A stretch of DNA of 64,000 nucleotides from Escarpia spicata (Eukaryota; Annelida; Polychaeta; Sabellida; Siboglinidae), in the NCBI GenBank assembly GCA_963995525.1, contig OZ023214.1, forward strand, positions 47,458,049 to 47,522,048. Reading direction: 5' to 3'. Below the pieces are notes generated by a model. It did no database searches, was not told the DNA's origin, and worked only from the letters and a program-made list of their open reading frames with translations. This document shows, one piece after another, positions 50,561 to 61,639 of the stretch (positions are counted from its first letter, which is position 1; the number at the start of each line of letters is the position of its first letter). The position numbers and the translations under genes are program-made.

Positions 50561-52615
50561 GGAGGCCATGGCACTTCTGGTTGGGGCTCGGTCTGTCGTC
50601 CGTGTCTACACGCCGCGGAATCTGCTTAGTCTTCAAGCCCGTATGGTAGGCGTGGGTGGGTGCATACGTACCCCTACCCGCTCCGGCAAAAGGGAAAGGA
50701 TTTCCGCTCGAGGTCTCAAGGAAGGATGCAGTTGGAGGTTTTTGGGAGACGGGGTGTATCTGGAGGTCCCGGGTGGGGGGGGCGGCGGCGGCGGCGGCGG
50801 GTCATTTGCAGGATTTTTTGTTAGCCTGTAATTATAGGTATAAATCCCCCCAAACCATGGGCCCGGTCTTGTCGGTGTTTTGGAAAGTTGGAATATCGTT
50901 GCACCCCCCTCCCCCTATTACAACACAGGTTTCTTGATATGTTTGTTTTCGATTAACCATAACTATTTATTTCATAACAGTAACAAACTTGTATGCCGTA
51001 AATTCTAAAAAATATTTCAAAGCACAATACATTTTTCAAATAAAGTAAATTAATCTAAATCATCTTAAAATTCACATCACATGCATAAATGAACACACAG
51101 CACTACACATTACTGCTCGGCCAAAATTACTGAACGCCCCAGAGTTGTTCTGTTTCGAACCAGCTAGATTTCAATTTGTTTTCCAATGGTGAGATAAATT
51201 TCATTTTCACGATTGAGATGTTTTGCCTACCTGGGGAGGTGGGTCTCAATAGCGTTAGTCACCAGCCCAACTATGGGAAGGAAACACCCAAGAACGTCTC
51301 GCACTGTGGATCTGCCGCGGCAGTGCTGCAATGGCTACAAAATGTGATGTTTTATTTATTTCACAGACAGTGAAATAAGTTTAAAAAAAACATTTGAACA
51401 ATTCAGTCTGATGAAACACTTCACTCACACTGAATGGTACAGGTGATGAGTTTATAAAGAGACCAGGTGTTTAGGCCCAGTAACGAAGCAAGCCCCACCC
51501 CGGACTTTCTGGGAGAAATATGAAACCGTCAACATTTAAAGGCTTTTAAAACAACTTAAATTGTCGCAATCCGATTAGATAGAAGCAGTAGTGAAGCGTA
51601 TCTTTTATGTTCTCGTAAATGGGAATCCGACGCCGCCATTGTTGTTTTAAAAAATTGGAAATGAAATATGGGTTGCGTCTGCAGTAGAATACAGGTATTC
51701 GGAACGGTATGATACTTATACAGCAAGTGAATATATAATACGCTTAAGAATATTTCGTTATGCTGTACAATCAACGGTATTCTCCAAGAAATGTAATACT
51801 CGTAAACACGCGGCAGTTGGGCTTTGGATTTCGTTAAGGGAAATTCATGCGCAGTCTGCCTTCTAGCGTATGCAACAAAATAAAAAGGTAATATAACTCG
51901 ACACTTGGTTGATTTATGCATATATTTCTCGGATATTGGGTCATCTGAAATATATTCCAGCGCAGGCCGCCATCTTCTTGAATATCAAAATGGTTGATAT
52001 AAATTGATATTTTATTGTCATAAATACGATGTTGTTATTATTCCTGTGGTGCTTATTGTAGAAACCGTACAGAGAGACGAATCACTGTGTGAATAGATGT
52101 TTATACCGCCACTTTAAAACTCTATATTTGCAGGCACGTAGACCGGGGTGCGATGGGTGCGTGCGCACCACTCCCCCCGCTGACCCAAGAGTTCCGCTAG
52201 GGGGACGTAGTTGTGCGGGATTTAAAATCGTGACGTAAAAAAGCGGAATGATATATACCCAACACTACCCCCGTCGACCGTGGAACAATCTCCTACACTA
52301 CCACACTGGAAGCTTTGGCTCAAATGTGATGGATGTTTGTTGGAAAGGTGCATATTTACGCCGGATAACGCAACCCCGTCTAACAAAATCAACGATGCTA
52401 CGGATCGGATTGGTTATGATGTGTCCAAAACGGTCCGGCTCGTTGACACGACAGCACAATTGACATTGCAATAACAAACTGAAACAAACTGGAAACTGTG
52501 TGTCCTATATACGAAAAATACACCATACACTCTTACGAACTCAGTAAATGTCAAAACGAATTTGTATTGGAAGTGTTCATAGCATACAAAAATCTGGAAA
52601 AAATCAATGAATTGC
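50561..52615. other. Intergenic; includes (GGC)n run
   Basis: A G-run followed by (CGG)n at about 50773-50800 may form a G-quadruplex. Otherwise no gene or family recognised. The 121-codon minus-strand frame at 51556-51921 is unassigned. Confidence 0.45.
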
Positions 52616-52627
52616 GGAAACTCCCTT

Positions 52628-52700
52628 TGTATAATAATAATAATGAGTCAACTTGTACAGCGCCATAAATCTAGACAAAAGTCCATTCAGAGGCACTAAA
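52628..52700 (-). repeat. SINE/LINE-type 3' tail
   Basis: Minus-strand reading gives ATGGCGCTGTACAAGTTGAC followed by TCATTATTATTATTATA, the GCGC...TTATTATTA ending seen at 8.7, 34.7 and 61.6 kb. No head is present. Confidence 0.42.
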
Positions 52701-53300
52701 ATAGATTAATACATGAATGTTAAAACTAGCTAGTTAAATAAATGATAATAAAAATAAATTAATTAAATAAATTGCTAAAACCATGATGCGTACTGCATAG
52801 GCAATCATATTACGTGGTAAAAGGATATAGCATTAATTAAAATGTGACATAATATGACCCTTTTAGTTGGGCAACTTGTATGAAGGTGAAAGTGTGGGAA
52901 ATGCTGTTGCATTAGCCTATTGATGCATCAGTGCCGCTGCACGGCTCCGGTTACGCCCTCTGGTAGAAGATTTCGGCAGCGTTGCTTCAGTGGCGCCATC
53001 TGGTGCATTATTGTTGCACACTTCTCGCAGTTGCGCCCTCTGATTGTCCGGTGTCGACTTTACATCCTACACCTTACCTAGGCAACCTCAATTATGCCGA
53101 CTGCGTAATCTGGCGCCACTTTATGTCTATTCTCCCGGGCAACCAACATACTGAACAAGACTAACTAATTGCAGGTTCCATTCAAACAAAAACGAATTTA
53201 GGGACCGGTCATAATTGACATTTACCTATTCGAACAGAGTCTATACTAATGTTCTCAGACCATACCTCCACCCTGAATTAGTACTTTAAAATGTTTTCCA
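52701..53300. other. Intergenic, nothing recognised
   Basis: Contains three TGGCGCC(A/C)(T/C)(T/C)T-like phrases (about 52990, 53110 and similar at 52955). No gene. Confidence 0.4.
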
Positions 53301-53312
53301 GATTATGAATGA

Positions 53313-53662
53313 GTCTGTGTGTGTGTGCGTGTATGCGTGTGTGCGTGCGAGTGTCCGTGTGTATGTGTATGCGTGTATTTATGTATGCATGCATGTATGC
53401 ATGCACGTACGTACATGATTGCGTGCGTGCGTGTGTGTTTGTATGTGTGTGTATGTGTGCACGTGTGCATGTGTATGTATGTATATATGTATGCACGCAC
53501 GCACGCATGGGCGTATGTACGTATGTACGTATGTGTGTATGTACGAACGTATATATGTACATATTTAAGCATGTATGCAGGTAAGTATGTATGTATGCAT
53601 GTATGTATGCATGCATGTATGTATGTACGTATGTATGTACGTATGCATGTGTGTATGCTTAT
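53313..53662. repeat. Compound GTAT/GTGT/GTAC simple-repeat region
   Basis: Degenerate GTGT, TGTATGCATGCATG and GTATGTACGTATGTAC units over about 350 bases. Cys-Val and His-Thr frames on both strands are artefacts. Confidence 0.9.
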
Positions 53663-54478
53663 AGGTATATTAAATAATTGTTGCGGCTTTATGTGGTTGT
53701 TTTCATGCTTAAATAGAACAAACTTTGCGCGACCGCCAGCATAACAAATATGTACCGATGTCTTGTGATTTATGCGTCCCATTTCAAATTACTTGTGAAA
53801 ACGTAAGCTTACATGTATCCACGTTGCCGCACTAGCTCGTTTGTGCCACTTTTGCCTGTAATTTTGAAAAAATTATCAGGGATATTGAAAACTTACTTAA
53901 TTCCTGCGTTGGAAACAATTGAAATTATTTTCAAACTTGGAATGTTGAATTCGTGACACAGCTGTCTTTGTCACGTTACTAGAGGTAATACCCAAAACCA
54001 ATGTTTTCCACTAAACACATGTACGCACGTTTTTCCTAAACCGACCGCGGATAATATTAAAGCTATACATATTTGGAAAGTACCAGATTCATAATGGCCT
54101 AAGCTAGATAATATTCATTATATATTATCTGGATATTAATAGTATTTCTGCAGCTTTAGTCAACATATTATATTTGAGCCGTTCGAAAAAGGGTGTCTCC
54201 TGAGAAAACATGCCGTCCGGTTCTGGGGTGAGTTATCACAAAGTACAAGATTGCATTCATAATAAAATATAATGTATCATGTTTACAACAAACAATAACA
54301 TAATAAGTAAATCCGTGTTCGGACACACGCGTGGTGGTTTTTATGTTAACCTGTGAGAACTTGCCAAGTGGGAAAAATGGGATACCAAAGTTTCACGACA
54401 AACATAACAATTATATTATTAATGTTTTAATAACATGGTATATGAAAAGTATGGTTTTAATCATAAAGAACCTATTTT
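53663..54478. other. AT-rich intergenic, nothing recognised
   Basis: No gene or repeat family recognised. Confidence 0.5.
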
Positions 54479-54728
54479 AAACTGAAGTGGTATGGCCACG
54501 TCTCACGATCATCTGGCCTTGCAAACACCATCTTGCAAGGTACTGTGAGAGGGGGAGAAGAAGAGGTAGACAGAACAAGAGGTGGGAAGACAACATCAAA
54601 GAGTGGACGGGACTGGAGTTCGCCGACTCCCAGAGGACTGCGGAGAACAGGGAAACGTGGAGAGAGCTGGTTAACAAGTCGTCAGTGGTGCCAAAACGAT
54701 CCTTACGGGTTATGGGAAAAGTGAAGTG
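54479..54728 (+). pseudogene. LINE reverse-transcriptase C-terminal fragment
   Basis: The plus strand reads LKWYGHVSRSSGLANTILQG, then, one frame over, RGRQNKRWEDNIKEWTGLEF and WRELVNKSS. This is the familiar C-terminal tail of an invertebrate endonuclease/reverse-transcriptase LINE, distinct from the one at 42.2-43.0 kb. One frameshift near 54550. Only the last 80 or so codons remain, as expected for a 5'-truncated insertion. Confidence 0.85.
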
Positions 54729-56335
54729 AAAAAGAACCAACCTAAAACATTTAGACATGTATATGATAGATACACAAAGAATGAAATTGATCGAGAGGAA
54801 TTTCCCAATTTTATCATTACTGCCCCCATGGTAGTGATGTGACAACCAACCCCAAATGTCTTGTGACACTCTGTGCCCATCAAGACTTGACACACAAAAT
54901 ATATTGATTGGTGTGATACGTGTTGTGCAAATGGGTTTGCTGTTAGCCATTTGAGAGCTCACAATCGATCCTATTCGACATAACAATCTCTTCAGACAGA
55001 ACTAAATTTTACTAGGTGCTATACCACAAATAGCAACTTCTCAAAATGTTGCTGACGACATGAAATACGAGAACACGTATGTTACCACGATTCGTGGTAA
55101 GTAATCGATTTGGCAATAGTGAATCTTGCTAAAGTCCCCAGGCACTCATATGAAAATAAACGGTGTCGCCTCATTGCGGACCGTGGGTAATCATAATTTT
55201 ATCATAGGTATAGTCCGCAAGAGTTCGCTACCAATATGACCGAGGTGCTATTTTGAGATATGTTACTGTACTACCATACATGCTAAGTCTCCTGCATTCG
55301 CCAATCTCCTGGATTTTCAGTGAAACCAAAACCATTTTTCTATCTTATTTTCCGAACTCGGCATGGCCTAATTGGGTTTTATTTCCGGCTGACACGGGTA
55401 TGTTTTTCTGGGTCAACAGAAAGTGGTCAATACCTGTCAATACCAGTGCCAGTGTCAGTGCGTTAATTGCAATCGGTCAGACACCAAACTAAATGAATCT
55501 CATGAATAGGGACGTTGGACCATGGCCGCTCGGACAACAAAGCGAAAAGAGGTTGTTTAAATCATGCCTTGCGTTGACTAGACAACAACAACAACTGTTT
55601 AACTATAATCTTCTTGGGTCTTGCCTGTGGTTGTGATTGCATATAAGCTTTAGACGAGCACAGTGAACCGCGCTTGCGACCGCGGGTTCCATATCATCGC
55701 CCTGTCAGCTTGCCGATCTTGTAGAATGAAATGTAATTCGTTTCAAACTATACTCAAATAATGTCAGTTGATCCATCTACACTATGTGCACATTTTATTT
55801 AATCCATGTATATATGTAACTGTTAGAACTGGATCACATTACAAATGAAAATATGTATTTTATAATATCAATGGCTCCACCAGCAAGGACAAAGGTCACA
55901 CATTGTAAATTCATCACGCATGCCTCCGTCACCCAAGTCATGATAACAAACTTTGAAGCAAATACAATGCTAAGTTCTGGTTCTTATACTTGTGAATATA
56001 GTATCTGTTTGTAATAAAATATTTTTAATAAAAGAAGATGTATTTACTGCCTATATGCAAAGTTCTTTGCACCATAAAAATATTTATTTAATGTATGAAC
56101 ACATATTATGCCTAGAACATCAAATTAGTAAACTTTTTCTTCTTTCTACCATACCTATAAGGGCACGTACATTTTAGTTTATATATAATTTATTTAATTA
56201 CTTTATGTCCACAAATAATGTCTTTAATGTAACACATTAAATACACATTAACATGCTGTTATGTGCCATTGATTTAAGAGCACATGTGCAATGCATTTGG
56301 AAATAAAGCTGATCTGTGACCATTTTCATAACATG
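54729..56335. other. Intergenic; diverged relative of the 26.3-kb element
   Basis: Within about 55285-55520, GCCAATCTCCTGGATTTTCA and AATGAATCTCATGAAT match phrases of the element at 26291-26622. Otherwise AT-rich with no gene. Confidence 0.35.
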
Positions 56336-56339
56336 AAAT

Positions 56340-56655
56340 ACTCAGATTTATACACAATTCCATAATACCCCAATTTACCAAACAATTCCTGATATTACAA
56401 CACTCTCCAATTTACGCATAAATCGCATTTCTGAAACTTAACGTTTTATTATAACATGATTATTAATGTCTATGGAAAGTATCCTTTTTTGTTATATTTT
56501 AATCCGATTTATGTCTAAATGCCTGATTTTCCAAGATCCACCGATTTACGTATTAATGCTCGATTTTCTGATGCCCTCTGATTTACGTATGTATTCCCGA
56601 TTTTTCGAGACCCTCTGTTTACGTATAAATCTCCTGGATTGGCGTTTCTGAAACT
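56340..56655. repeat. Degenerate tandem repeat with TTTACGTAT and CGATTTTC phrases
   Basis: GATTTACGTAT(T/G)-like and CGATTTTC-like phrases recur at roughly 45-bp spacing, and GTTTCTGAAACTTAAC-like phrases occur near 56428 and 56644. Strongly diverged. Confidence 0.5.
56445..56450 (-). promoter_or_regulatory. Candidate poly(A) signal AATAAA for the CE4-like gene
   Basis: AATAAA on the minus strand about 390 bases beyond the stop codon of the chitin-deacetylase-like gene. Sequence match only. Confidence 0.35.
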
Positions 56656-56663
56656 TAACATGC

Positions 56664-56703
56664 ATGGTAGTACATACATACATGCATACATACATACATA
56701 CAT
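56664..56703. repeat. (CATA)n microsatellite
   Basis: About ten CATA units with one GCAT interruption, in the probable 3' UTR of the CE4-like gene. Confidence 0.95.
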
Positions 56704-56842
56704 TTACGTTAAATGTTCACTCTAGTTCTGCCTGCCAGATTTTCAACCGGATGTTGGTTCTGCTTTGGTAGTTGGACCTCGCAGCTCCCTTCTGCCTCCT
56801 CGTGTCAACCACACACCAGTGAGCCTCGCCCTCGCACAGTTA

Positions 56843-58165
56843 TCACCTCCGCGTACATAGTAATGTGTCCCACCACCTACGAAACCGTCGCCTTCGGGAT
56901 CTTCCCTTAGCGACAAACATTAAAAATAGCATCAGCAACATGCCACATACATGTAGCATAAAGCTGTTGTCAACAATCCCTCCTCCGTTCCCTTCTACAT
57001 TCTCTTCTCCATGCACCGTCGCCAAGCTGCATTTTGAGCCATTTCTCCCTGTCGGCCGTTTGAACATAATCGACTCTGTCATTTCGACCAGTGGCACCGG
57101 GTCCTTCATCCACTGAAGCATCTGACCCATGGACACCACGTAGACATCCAATAGGTCGTGGGCCAGGACGACGTCGATGAACCGTTCGACGGCCTTCAGC
57201 GCGAACGGGTCTTTCTTGAACCAGTCGGTGCGGGCGTTGATGATGAATGGCGCGCGATTGTTCGAATAGTGTCTCCAGAAATTTTTCACGATTGCGTAAT
57301 AGAGCATTTCTACGTTCTTAGCCGCGACCCAGTCGTCGATGAAGTTGTGGGCCATGCTGTTGTTGTCGTAGAAGCGCTGCACCGGAACCTCCCACACGCC
57401 CGGGTAGCAGGAAACCGGATGACGGTTCCACGGGCGAATGGTGTTGGAATACTTGAAGGTCATCGTGTATGGCCACAGCGGCACTGTATTCTCTAAATGG
57501 TCGTTCTTGTCGAGCACGATGCTAGAATCGTAGGGAAGCCAGTTCGAGTAGTTCATTAACTTTACACCAACGAACTGTCGGTCTCCGCCCGCCTCGAGCT
57601 CCGGCGCACGCATGCCGCGGATGTCCCGAACGTCGATCTTTGCCTCCTTCGCGAGTCTCTCCCTCTGGCCCATCATCATCTCCTTCCACACCCTCGGCTT
57701 GACGCTAGCCATCGAGTCTTTGCCAGTGACGCCGATCTCGTGGCCGTCGTTATAGAACATACCTGCGCGGCAATAGTCGTCCGTGCCTTCATCCGAGAGG
57801 AACAGCGTCATCGTGACCGGCTCGTCATTCGGGTTCAAACGCCTCTTACTGCCCTTGCCTTCGTTGTCGAATATCCTCCTTAGTGGCATCCACGTGTCCT
57901 TGTTCAAAGGCCCACTGAAAGCAAAAACGACAAGCTGCGGCACGTCTTCAGGCTTCATTTCATTAGGAGAGAATATGCTAGCGCAGTTGCATTTCGGGAG
58001 ATTGCAGTTCGTCCCCATCATACACACATCCTGTGCCAAATGACACTTGTCGGCTCGTACAGACGGGGTCAGGAATAAGAGTAACGTCGCCAACAGCACC
58101 GTGCCGAGTAAGAATCTGAACGGCTGCGTTGTTTTCATTGTCGTTTCGGTGCCGTGGTTTGGCAT
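56843..58165 (-). CDS. Chitin-deacetylase-like CE4 protein, probably catalytically inactive
   Basis: A 440-aa protein with a signal peptide (Met10 to about Ala38). A Cys-rich leader (C41, C48, C54, C59, C61, with C-x-LP-x-C-x-CAS) precedes a polysaccharide-deacetylase (CE4) fold typical of animal chitin deacetylases. Retained landmarks are VPQLVVFAF (75-83), TLFLSDEGTD (120-129), DGHEIG (140-145), RGMRAP (183-188), YDSSI (212-216), LWPYT (230-234), VWEVP (257-261) and YVVSMGQMLQW (342-352). However, the catalytic TFDDA is FSGPL at 83-87, the His-x3-His metal motif after GHE is missing (VTGKDSM), and the usual His in the FFHAAWF box is absent (INARTDWF). A hydrophobic segment (402-419) followed by a KGRSRRRRFRRWW basic tail suggests a membrane anchor. 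N-glycosylation sites occur near 205, 268 and 375. Uninterrupted single coding exon. It may bind chitin or other glycans without deacetylating them (inference). Confidence 0.88.
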   Translation of the reverse strand: MPNHGTETTMKTTQPFRFLLGTVLLATLLLFLTPSVRADKCHLAQDVCMMGTNCNLPKCNCASIFSPNEMKPEDVPQLVVFAFSGPLNKDTWMPLRRIFDNEGKGSKRRLNPNDEPVTMTLFLSDEGTDDYCRAGMFYNDGHEIGVTGKDSMASVKPRVWKEMMMGQRERLAKEAKIDVRDIRGMRAPELEAGGDRQFVGVKLMNYSNWLPYDSSIVLDKNDHLENTVPLWPYTMTFKYSNTIRPWNRHPVSCYPGVWEVPVQRFYDNNSMAHNFIDDWVAAKNVEMLYYAIVKNFWRHYSNNRAPFIINARTDWFKKDPFALKAVERFIDVVLAHDLLDVYVVSMGQMLQWMKDPVPLVEMTESIMFKRPTGRNGSKCSLATVHGEENVEGNGGGIVDNSFMLHVCGMLLMLFLMFVAKGRSRRRRFRRWWDTLLCTRR

Positions 58166-58184
58166 GCCGCGCCCGTCCTGGTGG

Positions 58185-58193
58185 TTACTGCAT
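58185..58193 (-). promoter_or_regulatory. Two-codon upstream ORF (ATG CAG TAA)
   Basis: The first nine bases of the CE4-like gene's coding exon, directly after the predicted acceptor, read ATG CAG TAA. It lies 19 bases before the main ATG (58165). If the exon boundary is right, ribosomes meet this minimal uORF first, which would reduce or condition translation. Confidence 0.4.
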
Positions 58194-58589
58194 CTAGGAA
58201 AAACAAACGGTGTTAGGTCTGTGTGCTACACAATCGACACATTATGCGAAGCAATGTCACGTACCCGGATGTACCCCAATTTCACACATGTTAAAGGAAG
58301 CATGTGTGTGGAATGTTTCTCTGCGCAAATTGTACAAGATGGCCACCCCGAAAACAAGTGGCCAAGGAATCCAGTGCGTTTTAGAGAGTCCACCAGTGGT
58401 TAACGAGTAGCCGTATGTGTCAGCTATTTGTCTTTTCAATTGTTAAACACTTTGCCACCGCCGGTAGTGATACAGTCAGTAGATAATGCACGTCGTTCAC
58501 ATAGAGCTCTCGCTGAGTAGTAGTGTTGTACAAGATGTAGGCCTACACGAACAGTGAAGTCGCAACAGGCAATGGTAATCGGTTGTAAC

Positions 58590-59423
58590 TAGGGATGGCT
58601 TCAAGTACTCGAGTACTTGAGTACTTGAGTACTTGTGTACTTGTGTACTTAAGTACGGCAAGTACTGTACTTGGACTTGTACTTGCCATTTTGCTGAGTG
58701 CAGTACTTGGACTTGACCATCAAACAGTACTTGGACTTTGCAAGTACTTTTTACAAGTACTTTTTTACGTGTTGTTGGGTCTATCGGGGGGATTGAAAAG
58801 AAATGGCTACAGTGAAAATTACTGTATATTTATTCTTATTTTCTACAAAGCTTCATAACACGAAACATAATTGCTGGTACTTGTGATGGTGGTTGATTGG
58901 TTTATAAGTATAAAGGGGATGATAAGCACAGACACTTACATGCATGTCAGCTGAGAGTTTAAGGCACGAGTTAATTACATGGGATAAACTAACACTATCT
59001 GATGCCTTGATCAGTTGTAGTGGCTTGTATTGTCGACTTTTGTGGTAGACATAATTACCTTAAGATAATGACTGAATAGTCGTTAGTTGCAAATTGCAAT
59101 CTGTTCAGAACCTCAGAACCTGGCACTGCAGACATGCAGCATATTGTCTTGACTACTTGACTTAAATAAATAATGAATAAATGCATAACACTGCTGCTTT
59201 TGTGTTTTCATCGCTTTGACTTTCACCATTGTGAAATATAAACGTAGCGTTCAATGTACTTGAATAAAATTGTCAAAGTACTTGGTACTTGTACTTGAGT
59301 TTTTCCACAAAGTATTTGTACTTGCCTATATTTTTAGATGAGTACTTGTACTTGGAGTTGGACTTGGCAAAATTACTTGTACTTGTCTTCAAGTACATTG
59401 TGCATGTACTTGACTCATCCCTG
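58590..59423. mobile_element. Non-autonomous hAT transposon, 834 bp
   Basis: Bounded by an exact 8-bp target-site duplication GTTGTAAC (58582-58589 and 59424-59431). The ends are TAGGGATG at the left and CATCCCTG at the right, that is, (T/C)AGGGATG inverted termini as in hAT elements. Both subterminal regions are packed with (A)GTACTTG repeats, likely transposase-binding sites. The interior (about 58800-59250) is AT-rich with no transposase frame. The intact target duplication and ends indicate a fairly recent insertion. Confidence 0.9.
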
Positions 59424-59431
59424 GTTGTAAC

Positions 59432-59736
59432 ACGCCTATGTTAAGTAAATCATGCTCATCAATGAGAGTCACTGGCTGTATTACGATGTTCACGCTAGAA
59501 CGACACAATTTAGCGTTGTTAGTTTGCAACAGTTTATGTCATAAATAAATCCTTATCAACAACACAATCACTAGATTCAGCGCACGCTTGTCCTGTGTTT
59601 CCGAGAACTACGACGGCAAATATATCGCCTGCACGAGACTGTTCTATAAATAGCCGCAGACGCCAAGCGTCGGCCGACAAATATTTCTGCCGTGGAATAG
59701 CGCAATCTATACAGGGCCCCTTTAAACACGACTTAC
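59432..59736. other. Balanced block in the candidate intron; TATA-like motif
   Basis: CTATAAATAG at 59644-59653 is a good TATA consensus on the plus strand and a weaker one on the minus. No exon is recognised. It might be an alternative promoter for the CE4-like gene. Confidence 0.25.
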
Positions 59737-60110
59737 CTCCAGTCGGTTCGCAGTCAGTCAAGCCGAACCGGTGCACAGAAAGCGCAACACGCGCTCATTT
59801 CAATGTTCACACGCCCATTTTCACGAGATCCTGTTTTCGAGTACCATTGTCGTGTCGCCTGACACAACGTGCGCAAAATTCTCGGTGATGTTGCCGAAAT
59901 ATGCACTGGATACTGGTGAAACACTCCAGCTTGATAAGCAACGACTCAGCCGGAGTCCATTTTGAACCGAGTTGACTGTCTCTACCAATGGGCGACTCGG
60001 TGCCAACTAGAGCGTGACCACTTCCTCTTAACAGTAGGCTGTCTGTTCCGTTACCTGGAATCATCCTGAGGTGCAGGAAGTACGCTGAATCGGCTGTACT
60101 TCTCCCCACT
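59737..60110 (-). promoter_or_regulatory. Candidate first exon and promoter of the CE4-like gene
   Basis: A CpG-containing block immediately upstream (minus strand) of a consensus GTAAGT donor. The stretch next to the donor has an in-frame TGA and is probably 5' UTR. The transcription start is not located. Confidence 0.35.
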
Positions 60111-61120
60111 TGTGGTTCGGTATATGGGAACCAAAAAATTCAAAGGTGCTTGCGAGTAGGGATACGTGCATCTGCAATAAATTCCGATTACAGTCAATAG
60201 TAGATCTACGTGGGGAGGTGCGTAAGCCTACTGGCCTGTAATTGTCTGCGGTTTTTTTTACCAGAGGGCATACCTGCAAGTTGTAATGCAACAGCAATGC
60301 CACCAAAGGAGGTTCCCTGTGAATAGTGATGTGTAGGACTTCGTGCAATACTTTGGCAAACTTATAATGAGATAAAGCAATACATTTTTCTTTTAATGTT
60401 AACAATTATGGTATGTAGTTTTGCATATAACAAATACACAGTTGTAAATTGATTTTCGTCAGTATAAAATTATATCACAATACTTGGTGAGTGAATGGTG
60501 GCAGGAACAGGAAAAATATTTGTCCCAGAGGCACAACGTGAGGTGCAAGGTCTGGTAGCATAACGTCTCTGCTCTCGTTGTGTACGTTCAATATGATGCA
60601 ATGCCTCGTCATTGTTTTAGATGTATGACTATTTCCTCATATTACGTTTAAATACTAAAGCGTTTGATTTGCATACCTCGGCACAGACCACTAACGTCAT
60701 CGAACGTAAGTTCTTCGCTTAGATTATGTATACGAATGTGTACGTACATATCCGTCTGTGCTATATCTGTAATATAACCATAAGATAAAGAAAAATACTT
60801 TATAAAAAAGTACGTTTAATGTTGAAAGAGTATTGCGATTATTAATTTGTTTCCTGTCAAAGAATAAAACATATTATGATTGCTTTCATTTGCAGCATCA
60901 AATGGACATTTTCATTCGCATTTAAGAGACTGTCTCACTTGACAAGAGAATCAATAAAACAATTCCCTGCGAATTTACGTTCTTGTTTTCCGTCTATACA
61001 CTATTTCTACAACTGGCAACCACAAGACCGTTGACTGGAAGTTTCCTCTTCACATTCCAGCTGCGTACATGACCTCAAGAAATTTACCGACTCTCTTGGT
61101 TAAGTAGACATTTTAAGTTG
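60111..61120. other. Intergenic, nothing recognised
   Basis: AT-rich. A 114-codon minus-strand frame (60061-60405) contains a short RT-like phrase (DNYRPVGLRTSPRRSTID), which may be a very small decayed LINE relic, but this is too weak to call. Confidence 0.35.
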
Positions 61121-61123
61121 TGC

Positions 61124-61132
61124 AACACACGC

Positions 61133-61182
<50 letters not shown>

Positions 61183-61196
61183 GCACGCACACACAC
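61124..61196. repeat. (AC)n with internal (GC)n microsatellite
   Basis: AC units, then about eight GC units (61168-61184), then AC again. Alternating purine-pyrimidine throughout, a classic Z-DNA-forming composition. Confidence 0.95.
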
Positions 61197-61639
61197 TGTA
61201 CGAACACACATCGATAGTTTCTTTCACCCATGCTAGTACCACTTCTAAAATCAATACGTTAGCTCCCTAAGCAAAATCGCATTATTTTCAAGTTCTAATA
61301 ATTAGTAATTAGGCCCAAGTAATTATTTCTGACATCTATCAAAATCTTTCAGTCAAGTACCTAGCATATAAATTATTTACATTTATTTTCAACTTCATCC
61401 CAGGGAGGCTAGACATAAGCCAATCAATTGACCTCCTCGTTTTTCTCACTCAGTGTCATTTTTTAAATCAATGAATTGGCTCCGTGTGCAATATCGCGTT
61501 AGTTTCAATATCTAAACAATTATCTATCAAACCGTTTCATCCAAGGATTCTGAACCAGCATATATACTATTCACTTCCACTGCTTACTCAAGCAAGAACG
61601 TATCCATCCATATATTGACCACATTAATAATAACAATGA

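Larger units (their letters stand above)
58194..59736 (-). other. Candidate 5' UTR intron of the CE4-like gene
   Basis: A consensus donor GGAG|GTAAGT on the minus strand (exon end 59737) can pair with the acceptor TTTTTCCTAG| ending at 58194. Joined, the exon 1 frame carries an in-frame TGA upstream and no extra in-frame ATG, so the first exon would be non-coding and Met at 58165 is the start. The hAT element lies wholly inside. Splice sites are predicted by eye only. Confidence 0.45.

Noticed and set aside
57158..57496. A 112-codon plus-strand frame within the CE4-like gene
   Set aside because: It is the antisense shadow of the deacetylase-like coding exon, with no independent features.
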